Part shown: positions 7,349 through 12,659 of the stretch, piece by piece | Layout of the letters: each line of letters starts with the position of its first letter | How positions within the stretch are numbered: the first letter of the stretch is position 1 | From: CAZNVB01 sp964651495 | GTDB lineage: Bacteria; Acidobacteriota; Aminicenantia; Aminicenantales; UBA8522 | Direction: 5' to 3' | DNA length: 12,659 nucleotides | Assembly (NCBI GenBank): GCA_964651495.1 | Contig: CAZYWP010000094.1 | Location: 1-12,659 of the forward strand | The notes under the pieces: generated by a model | Told to the model about the DNA's origin: nothing | The model's database searches: none | The model's input: the letters and a program-made list of their open reading frames with translations, nothing else | Translations under genes and position numbers: made by a program

Positions 7349-8440
7349 TCAGGCCAGGCGGCCGAGCTCCTCCAGCAGCCGCCGGATCTGGCCTCGAGTG
7401 TGGGTGGAAAAAACAGTCACCCGGAGCACGCCGCAGCGCGGGGCGCCGACATACTTGAGGTAGGCGATGGCGATCCCCCGGCGCATCAGCTCCTGCTGGA
7501 GGTTTCGCATCGCCTTCTCCGACCTCAGAGACCAGGCCACGATCGGGACGGGCGTCTCATCCGCCGGGAGGCCCAGTTTTTTCATCCCCTTTTTAAGGGC
7601 CGCCACATTCTCTCTCAACCGCTTTCTCATTTCGGGGTGGGCGAGCAGGATTTCGATCCCCTTGGCTGTGGCCGCGGCGATCGGGGTGGGGGTCGGGGTC
7701 GAGCCGACGTAGGCCCCGACCGTCCTCCGGATCCGAGAGATGAGTTCTTTCCGGCCGATGACGAAACCGCCGTGCCCGCCGAAGGCCTTGCTCAGGGTGG
7801 CGGCCAGATGATAACGGTCGGAAGGGAGGCCGAAGTGCTCGCCGGTCCCGCGGCCGTTGGGGCCGAGCACGCCCACGCCGTGGGCGTCGTCGATGCCGAT
7901 AAGGCCGTCGTAGCGGGCAACGATCGTCGCGTATTGGGGAAGCGGAGCGATGCGGCCGAATGTCGGGAAGACTCCATCGCTCAGGACGAGCGGCCGCTCC
8001 CCGGGCTTGAGTTTGGCCCGCATTTTTTTCCCCAGGTCTGCGGGGTCGCGGTGACGGAAGGCAAAAACCGGCTTCCCGACCGAGGCGACAGCGTCGTTGA
8101 GACAGAAATGAGCCGACTCGTCGATAAAAATCGCCTCATAGCGATCAGCTAGCCCTTGGACCAGGACCAGACTGCTCAGATATCCCGAGCTGAAATAAGC
8201 GGCGTCCTCGGCGGCGAAGTACTCTTTCAGCCGCTCCTCGACGCGGTGGAGAACCGGGTTATTCCCGAAACCGGCCCGCGATGTGGCGCTGTGCGTTCCG
8301 AAGCGGCGGAAGGATTCGACCCCGGCTTGAATGACATCGGGGTGGCCGTGCAATCCGAAATAACCGGTCCCGGCGAAATAGAGGTAGCGCCGCCCGTCGA
8401 TCTTCGTCCTGGCCCCCGGCGCGCTCTCCATTCCGGTCAT
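7349..8440 (-). CDS. Alpha-oxoamine synthase family PLP enzyme, short
   Basis: This is a fold-type I PLP enzyme related to 8-amino-7-oxononanoate synthase (BioF), 2-amino-3-ketobutyrate CoA ligase (Kbl) and serine palmitoyltransferase, which condense an amino acid with an acyl-CoA. The key residues are in place: His111 in DESAHF (stacks on PLP), Asp184 and His187 in IDDAHGVG, the PLP lysine Lys218 in TLSKAFGG, and the C-terminal LRVTV arginine. At 363 residues it lacks roughly the first 30-35 residues found in BioF and Kbl and starts directly in the GRRYLYFAGTGYFGL strand. The ATG at 8440 is backed by GAGGG about 8 bases upstream; ATG at 8431 is an alternative. It is 18 bases downstream of the epimerase gene, so probably co-transcribed. 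No biotin or threonine-catabolism gene is nearby, so the substrate is unknown. Confidence 0.85.
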   Translation of the reverse strand: MTGMESAPGARTKIDGRRYLYFAGTGYFGLHGHPDVIQAGVESFRRFGTHSATSRAGFGNNPVLHRVEERLKEYFAAEDAAYFSSGYLSSLVLVQGLADRYEAIFIDESAHFCLNDAVASVGKPVFAFRHRDPADLGKKMRAKLKPGERPLVLSDGVFPTFGRIAPLPQYATIVARYDGLIGIDDAHGVGVLGPNGRGTGEHFGLPSDRYHLAATLSKAFGGHGGFVIGRKELISRIRRTVGAYVGSTPTPTPIAAATAKGIEILLAHPEMRKRLRENVAALKKGMKKLGLPADETPVPIVAWSLRSEKAMRNLQQELMRRGIAIAYLKYVGAPRCGVLRVTVFSTHTRGQIRRLLEELGRLA

Positions 8441-8458
8441 GATGGTTCCCTCGTCCGG

Positions 8459-9550
8459 CTAAGCCCGGCGCAGCGTTCCGAGGAAGGCCGGGTCGATGTC
8501 CAGGCCCAGCCCGGGGTCTTCAGGCAAGGTGATGGTTCCCCCTTTCATCATCATGCCGCCCCTGACCGGATCGAGTGTATGGGAGGTGTGACCGTCCAGG
8601 TCGGCAAACACGATATTCGGCTGGGCGGCCATGAGGTGGGCCGCCGCAGTCAGGGCCAGCCGCGATTCGAGCATGCAACCGACCATGCAGCGGATGTTGG
8701 CTGCTTCGGCGATGTGGGCAATCCGGATCGCGTTCAGGACGCCGCCGGATTTCATCAGCTTGATGTTGAAATAGTCGCAGGCTCCGGCCTGGATAAGCTT
8801 GATAGCATCGTGGGGAGTGAAAAGGGACTCATCGGCCATGATCGGAATCGGGCTCCTGCGCCGGACCTCGCGCATCCCGGCGAGGTCCCAGGCGGCGACG
8901 GGCTGTTCGACGAACTCGACCCGATATTTTTCCATCCTCCTGAGCGCGGAGACGGCCTGGGGCACGGTCCATCCCTGGTTGGCATCGATGCTGATGGCGC
9001 AGCCGTAGCCGGCCGCGCCGCGGATGGCCTCGAGCCGGGCAAGGTCCAGGTCGGGGTCCTGGCCGACCTTGATCTTTATAGTCCGGTATCCAGCCGAGAG
9101 AAACCCTTTCGCCCGCGCCGCCATCTTTTCCGGGGAGTCGAGGTCGGCCGTGATGTCGGTCTCGAGGGTTTTATTTTCCCCGCCCAGCAGCCGGAAGAGG
9201 GGGAGGGCGAACGCTTTGCCCTGGATGTCATAGAGGGCCATGTCGAACGCCGCCACGATGCTCGGGTTGGTGTGAAGGAAGCTTCCGGCCTGGCGGAGGA
9301 AACTCCCGACGGCGAACGGGTCCTGACCGATAAGAAAGTCGCGCAGGTTGCGCGCCACCATGATGTTGGTCTCCTGCGTTTCTCCCGTGATGGGAGGAAA
9401 CGGGCAGGCCTCGCCCCAGCCGACGAGCCCGGAGTTAGTTTCAACCCTGACGAGCACATCATTTGCCCCAAACATCGTCCCGATCGAGATCCTGAAGGGC
9501 TGTTGCAGCGGAATATCGAAGTAATAAATTTTGACGTCCTGGATTTTCAC
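8459..9550 (-). CDS. Dipeptide epimerase, enolase superfamily
   Basis: This Mg-dependent enzyme epimerises the C-terminal residue of a dipeptide, as L-Ala-D/L-Glu epimerases (YcjG, YkfB) do in murein-peptide recycling. The MLE-subgroup layout is complete: KIK (159-161, general base Lys161), metal ligands Asp189 (DANQGW), Glu215 (EQP) and Asp240 (ADES), and the second base Lys264 (NIKLMKSGG). The DxD pair Asp317/Asp319 in FADLDG, which in YkfB-type enzymes holds the dipeptide amino group, supports a dipeptide rather than an acid-sugar substrate. Its 363 residues are the normal length. The start is GTG at 9550 with GAGGG about 10 bases upstream; the nearby ATG is out of frame. It leads a two-gene unit with the oxoamine synthase. 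The exact dipeptide cannot be read from sequence, and no clear promoter was found upstream. Confidence 0.9.
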   Translation of the reverse strand: MKIQDVKIYYFDIPLQQPFRISIGTMFGANDVLVRVETNSGLVGWGEACPFPPITGETQETNIMVARNLRDFLIGQDPFAVGSFLRQAGSFLHTNPSIVAAFDMALYDIQGKAFALPLFRLLGGENKTLETDITADLDSPEKMAARAKGFLSAGYRTIKIKVGQDPDLDLARLEAIRGAAGYGCAISIDANQGWTVPQAVSALRRMEKYRVEFVEQPVAAWDLAGMREVRRRSPIPIMADESLFTPHDAIKLIQAGACDYFNIKLMKSGGVLNAIRIAHIAEAANIRCMVGCMLESRLALTAAAHLMAAQPNIVFADLDGHTSHTLDPVRGGMMMKGGTITLPEDPGLGLDIDPAFLGTLRRA

Positions 9551-9785
9551 TGGTCTTTTTCCCTCATCTCATTATTGAAGGCAGTTCTTTTTTGGTCGCG
9601 CCGGATCGCTCATCTATGAATTCCAGGAGAGCGCTCCCCGGGCGAGGGGAAGCATATGCCCAGCCGATGATCGGTGTCAAGAAAAAGTGAACCGCCTCTG
9701 GCACTGCCATGCGGAGAGAAAATCTTCGAACCAAGCCCCAATACAGTCCGGAAGGATATAAACCCAACGTGGGGTACTGGGAATC
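9551..9785. other. Intergenic region between divergent genes
   Basis: No supported gene lies here; the short ORFs have no ribosome site or recognisable protein. It must contain the control regions of the epimerase operon (minus) and the glycosyltransferase (plus). A TATAAA at 9757-9762 could be a -10 box for the plus strand, but there is no convincing -35 box 16-18 bases upstream. A TCCCC/GGGGA stem surrounds 9640-9650. Confidence 0.4.
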
Positions 9786-11477
9786 GTGGTACCAAACGAT
9801 ACCAAGAACGGCATAAGCGATCCGAGCAGATGGAGTTTATCCGTCTTATTGAAATATTATAGCATTATCCTTAGAATATTGCTCATCAGTAAAAAGAGAG
9901 TGTCCTTTCAACTGACTCGCTCAGTTCTATTGGCAGCATTGATCGCTACTGTAGTCTACATCGGACACATTAGCATACTCGGATCTTGGATCGTCGACGA
10001 CGCAGGAATCTCTTTCGCCTACGCGCGCAACCTGGCAGATGGAGAGGGTCTGGTAGCCCAGCCGGGAGTAGCCCCGGTAGAAGGGTTCACCAACCTTCTT
10101 TGGGTGTTAATTCTTTCGATTCCGATGAGGCTCCACGCCTTCGATCCCGTAATGACGCCGAAACTCATCGCTGGTTTCTGTGTCGCCCTATCGTTTATCT
10201 TGACTGGTTACCTGATGAATGCATCTGGCAGTCGGCCTGCGTGGCTCACAGCCTGTGCTCTGTCAATTTCAGCCGGAATCACTGGTTTTTCTGTCTGGAC
10301 CGCTTCAGGTTTAGAGAATGCTCTGTATGCGCTCGTTGTGTCGCTGCTGGCCGTTGTTTCGTCGCAGATCACGAACTCGGAACGCAGGCGCGTACGCCGC
10401 TCCCTCACGGCTGGCATCGTCCTGTTCTTCGTCTTCTGCACGCGGCCGGACGGTGCTCTCTATTTCTGGATACCACCGTTCCTTCTGGGGATTGGGGAAG
10501 ACTCAAAGCGCGGACGCCGGGCTCTGATCGCATATATCGGTGCCTTTGTTGGTCCCTGGCTGCTTCTGACCTTATTTAGGATACTGTATTTTCACGACGT
10601 CTTTCCAAATACGTTTTACGCTAAACGAGGCGAGGGCTCGAAGATCTTTTCCTGGCTGCTCTTACGACTACCTCGTGGCCTCGCCGGCATCATCATCATG
10701 ATTGCCGGCGGACTCGCCATGGCAGCGATCGCCTTCGGTTTTCACATTCTCGGGAGAAAGGTGCGTCACCGGGTATCTTCGGTGCGCTTACAACGATATA
10801 CGTTCGGTTTGTTCTTCATCACTTCCCTTCTTGTTTATCATGCGCTTCGTGGAGACTGGATGCCAGAGTATCGCTACGCAACACCGGCCTTTCTTTTCGG
10901 TCCTGCGACTGTTTTGGCAATCCTCTGGGACATTTCTTATCGAGTGCGCCTAAGGCGGGTGACGGCAGCAACGGTTTCTGTGGCGTTGATGGTCATGGTC
11001 GGCACCTACAGCTTTCGTCACACTTCCATGTTCGTAAAATCTCCCGCCATTTCCTTTGCTGCGGTGCGCGAAAAGACCTTGCGCATTGCCCACGCTATTG
11101 AATCTCTTGGTCCAGACGTAGCAGTGCTGACGCCAGATGTCGGCGGGGCGCTTTGGGAAAACCGTTTCCGTGTCATCGATCTTGTTGGGCTGGTTGACCG
11201 GGATTTGGGGCAGACCGTTGCTCGCGACCGTCAGAGCCTGCGTGATCATTTGCTGAACGAAAGGAAGCCCGAAGGCGTTTGGCTCCACAGTTTCTGGATG
11301 GGAGTGACGGGATTCAACAACGATCCTGTATTCGCTGAGCTATACGCGCCCGTATGGGAGGAACGACCCCCAGCAGAATCCCTTCCTACAGCCGGTTTTT
11401 ATCTGCGGCGTGACCTTGTTTGTATCGGGCCCGATGGCCTGGCGCGTCCCCTAGCCTCATTCAAAAAATCAAGCTGA
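9786..11477 (+). CDS. GT-C type membrane glycosyltransferase
   Basis: This is a polytopic inner-membrane protein likely to transfer a sugar from a polyprenyl-phosphate donor on the outer face of the membrane to a lipid, glycan or protein. The first loop after membrane segment 1 has the GT-C aspartate pair Asp71-Asp72 in IVDDAGISFAYARNLADG, followed by GLVAQPGVAPVEGFTNLLW. This signature is seen in arabinofuranosyltransferase-like and PMT-like proteins (AftB type). Roughly nine to eleven hydrophobic segments follow, to about residue 400. A soluble C-terminal part (about 415-563) has DVAVLTPDVGGALWENRFRVIDLVGLVD, like the extracytoplasmic domains of this group. The GTG start is uncertain: there is no good ribosome site, and TTG 9879 or GTG 9900 would still precede the first membrane segment. 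Base composition is less GC-rich than neighbouring genes and the gene stands alone, suggesting a separate origin. The sugar is not predictable. Confidence 0.75.
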   Translation: MVPNDTKNGISDPSRWSLSVLLKYYSIILRILLISKKRVSFQLTRSVLLAALIATVVYIGHISILGSWIVDDAGISFAYARNLADGEGLVAQPGVAPVEGFTNLLWVLILSIPMRLHAFDPVMTPKLIAGFCVALSFILTGYLMNASGSRPAWLTACALSISAGITGFSVWTASGLENALYALVVSLLAVVSSQITNSERRRVRRSLTAGIVLFFVFCTRPDGALYFWIPPFLLGIGEDSKRGRRALIAYIGAFVGPWLLLTLFRILYFHDVFPNTFYAKRGEGSKIFSWLLLRLPRGLAGIIIMIAGGLAMAAIAFGFHILGRKVRHRVSSVRLQRYTFGLFFITSLLVYHALRGDWMPEYRYATPAFLFGPATVLAILWDISYRVRLRRVTAATVSVALMVMVGTYSFRHTSMFVKSPAISFAAVREKTLRIAHAIESLGPDVAVLTPDVGGALWENRFRVIDLVGLVDRDLGQTVARDRQSLRDHLLNERKPEGVWLHSFWMGVTGFNNDPVFAELYAPVWEERPPAESLPTAGFYLRRDLVCIGPDGLARPLASFKKSS

Positions 11478-11660
11478 TATCGGTATAGCACGACTTCAGC
11501 TTCCTTAGATCAAATCTTTTTATCCCGAGAATCCTTGGCCCGCGCGGGCGGGACGATACTTCAGAGTTATTGTTATCACCATCGGGTCCCTGACGCGCGG
11601 CGCAGCGGATCCATTCTCGCCCGTTTTCTGATTTACGCTCCCTTGTGTGCCGGGAAGGCT
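11478..11660. other. Intergenic region with GC palindrome
   Basis: The region between two convergent genes has no supported ORF. It contains a perfect 12-base palindrome GCCCGCGCGGGC (11538-11549), flanked more widely by TCCCG (11522-11526) and CGGGA (11549-11553). AAGCTGA (11471-11477), overlapping the glycosyltransferase stop, is repeated inverted as TCAGCTT (11496-11502). Either stem could serve in termination, but neither is followed by a T-run in the appropriate direction, so no intrinsic terminator is called. Confidence 0.4.
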
Positions 11661-12317
11661 TCAACACGGCTGCGGGCCGAACAGCTTAGTCCCGATGCGC
11701 ACCAGGTTGGCGCCCTCTTCCACGGCCACGCGGTAGGAATGGGACATGCCCATGGACAGCCGGATCATGGCCACTCCGGGAAGAGCCAGTTTTTTGATTT
11801 GATCGAACAGCTCTCTGGTCAGGCGAAAATACGGCCGAGACTCCTCCGGGTCGCCCGTCTCCGGCCCCATAGTCATCAGACCCTCGACCCGGAGGTGAGA
11901 GAGCCGGCTGAGCTCCCGGATCAGACCCTCCGCGTCTTCGGGAAAGACGCCGAATTTCTGCGCCTCCCGGCCGCTGTTGATTTCGATGAAGACGGACATG
12001 ATCTTGTCCTGGGCGCGCGCTCGCTTGTCGATTTCCTGACCGAGTTTCAGGGAGTCGACGGTCTCGATCAGGTCGAAAACCTCGACCGCTTTCTTGACCT
12101 TGTTGGTTTGGAGGTGGCCGATCAAGTGCCAGCGGACGCGGCGCCCGATGACGGCCAGGGCGGCCTGGGCTTCCTGGACGTAGTTCTCGCCGACGATCCG
12201 GACCCCGGCCTCGATGACTTCCAGGACCTCCGCCGGAGTGCGCGCCTTGGCCGCGGCCTCGAGCTCGACGCCGGGCGGGAGCTCGGCGAGCACGGCGCGG
12301 ACGTTTTCTCGGATCAT
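11661..12317 (-). CDS. yggS: YggS-type PLP homeostasis protein
   Basis: This cytoplasmic single-domain PLP-binding barrel protein (PLPBP/YggS/ProSC family) helps control free pyridoxal phosphate and amino-acid balance; it has no firmly known catalytic reaction. The PLP lysine is Lys24 in ELEAAAKARTPAEV. Family signatures follow in order: GENYVQEA, WHLIGHLQTNK, the FIEIN strand, LSMGMSHSYR and VRIGTKLFG. The 218 residues are slightly under the usual 225-235 because the N-terminal helix is short. The ATG at 12317 has only a weak AGGG site upstream. It is transcribed away from the neighbouring partial gene and sits alone on its strand here. Family assignment is secure. Confidence 0.93.
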   Translation of the reverse strand: MIRENVRAVLAELPPGVELEAAAKARTPAEVLEVIEAGVRIVGENYVQEAQAALAVIGRRVRWHLIGHLQTNKVKKAVEVFDLIETVDSLKLGQEIDKRARAQDKIMSVFIEINSGREAQKFGVFPEDAEGLIRELSRLSHLRVEGLMTMGPETGDPEESRPYFRLTRELFDQIKKLALPGVAMIRLSMGMSHSYRVAVEEGANLVRIGTKLFGPQPC

Positions 12318-12377
12318 CGGCCCTGCCAGAAGGATGTCCTAAATCGGCAAAAAATTCAAGCCGCATGCTGTTGATTA

Positions 12378-12492
12378 TGGGAACGGGTCCTGTCAGGCCG
12401 CGTCCCCGTCCGTCCTCGCTCCGCACCCGTCAAGAGAGGGGTCCCCTGCGCTCCGGGCGGTGCGGGGACTGGCGTCCTGCCACCCGTTCCCA
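12378..12492. repeat. Non-coding element with inverted ends (element B)
   Basis: TGGGAACGGGT (12378-12388) is matched by its exact reverse complement at 12482-12492, an 11-base perfect inverted repeat around about 93 bases. Inside, GTCCCCG (12402-12408) can pair with CGGGGAC (12463-12469), and CCGCACC (12421-12427) with GGTGCGG (12459-12465); the two inner pairings overlap and are alternatives. The left end, TGGGAACGGGTCCTGTC, matches the minus-strand right end of element A at 15 of 17 bases. It lies in the yggS/dNTPase divergent intergenic gap. It resembles palindromic repeats moved by Y1 (REP-associated) transposases, but none is encoded here, so this is inference. Confidence 0.6.
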
Positions 12493-12530
12493 ATGCACAA
12501 TTTTCAATGCTTAGAAAATTTTCACATAAA

Positions 12531-12559
12531 TGGAGAAGCATACGGGCCTGTGCTATAAT
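12531..12559 (+). promoter_or_regulatory. Extended -10 promoter for the rightmost gene
   Basis: A perfect -10 box TATAAT (12554-12559) is directly preceded by TGC (12551-12553), the extended -10 form. A -35-like TGGAGA (12531-12536) lies 17 bases upstream and matches 4 of 6 positions. Upstream of it is an AT-rich stretch with the palindrome GAAAATTTTC (12514-12523), which could act as an UP element. The first start codon is 35 bases downstream of the -10 box. Confidence 0.65.
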
Positions 12560-12594
12560 TTTGGCGCGACGAGCAAGGACGAAGTCGGGCAAAC

Positions 12595-12659
12595 ATGATC
12601 ATGCACATCCGCGAAAAACTTGAGGAGATCGAAAGGGCAATCCTTGCTCCCCAGGCCAC
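12595..12659 (+). CDS. Start of a probable dNTP triphosphohydrolase (partial)
   Basis: Only the first 21 codons are present before the right edge of the window. The peptide starts MIMHIREKLEEIERAILAP. The pattern REKLEEIE followed by LAP or LSP is how many bacterial dGTPase-like HD-domain triphosphohydrolases begin, just before their conserved SRGR segment, so that family is proposed. The catalytic HD region would lie outside the window. ATG at 12595 or 12601 could be the start; no strong ribosome site is seen, only AAGGAC at 12574-12579. The promoter at 12531-12559 reads into it. The assignment rests on a very short segment. Confidence 0.5.
   Translation, partial: MIMHIREKLEEIERAILAPQA

Noticed and set aside
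9316..9327. GAACGGGTCCTG inside the epimerase gene, matching the repeat ends
   Set aside because: It encodes conserved-position residues (QDPFA on the minus strand) and has no inverted partner nearby; best explained as chance.
8156..9619. 487-codon open frame on the plus strand
   Set aside because: It is fully antisense to the epimerase and the oxoamine synthase start, both of which have complete catalytic motifs. Its translation has no recognisable domain; long antisense frames are common in GC-rich DNA.
11471..11502. AAGCTGA/TCAGCTT stem at the end of the glycosyltransferase gene as a terminator
   Set aside because: Seven base pairs around an 18-base loop with no following T-run is too weak to call.
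1..12659. CRISPR array, tRNA, rRNA, insertion sequence with transposase, or defence genes
   Set aside because: No regularly spaced direct repeats, no tRNA cloverleaf or rRNA core sequence, and no transposase, nuclease or toxin-antitoxin motifs were seen on either strand.

Overview
The window is GC-rich bacterial DNA with short intergenic gaps, Shine-Dalgarno sites and sigma70-like promoters. The gene content suggests a strictly anaerobic fermenter of peptides and polysaccharides. It holds a ferredoxin-linked 2-oxoacid oxidoreductase with an ADP-forming acyl-CoA synthetase, a secreted glycoside hydrolase and a dipeptide epimerase. A member of Candidatus Aminicenantes or a related Acidobacteriota-like lineage would fit, but this is inference and no phylogenetic marker is present.

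Layout. Bases 1-363 are non-coding: a structured element with matching inverted ends (9-225), then a good promoter (264-292). Bases 364-4937 are a tight three-gene operon: iorA, iorB (directly adjacent) and a fused acyl-CoA synthetase (4-base overlap). Bases 5034-6842 encode a secreted GH2 enzyme, and 6914-7294 a small FmdB-type zinc-ribbon protein. Convergent to these, on the minus strand, lie a GTG-started dipeptide epimerase (9550-8459) and, 18 bases downstream, a short alpha-oxoamine synthase (8440-7349). Bases 9786-11477 carry a lone GT-C type membrane glycosyltransferase of visibly different base composition. Bases 12317-11661 (minus) are yggS. Divergent from it, a gene resembling the start of a dNTP triphosphohydrolase runs off the right edge, behind an extended -10 promoter. 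Between these two lies a second inverted-end element (12378-12492) related to the first.

How the genes work together. The first operon makes chemical sense as one unit. Aryl-2-oxoacids from aromatic amino acids are decarboxylated to aryl-acetyl-CoA with reduction of ferredoxin. The synthetase then converts the thioester to free acid with ATP formation. The epimerase fits peptide or murein-peptide use, and the GH2 enzyme fits glycan use outside the cytoplasm.

The points most worth a second look are: (i) two non-coding elements whose ends are nearly identical and differ by paired changes; (ii) an IorA lacking the usual C-terminal ferredoxin domain; (iii) a synthetase fusion in beta-alpha order; (iv) an oxoamine synthase lacking its N-terminal extension, linked to a dipeptide epimerase; (v) the compositionally distinct glycosyltransferase gene. 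I did not see an unmistakable new defence or mobile system.
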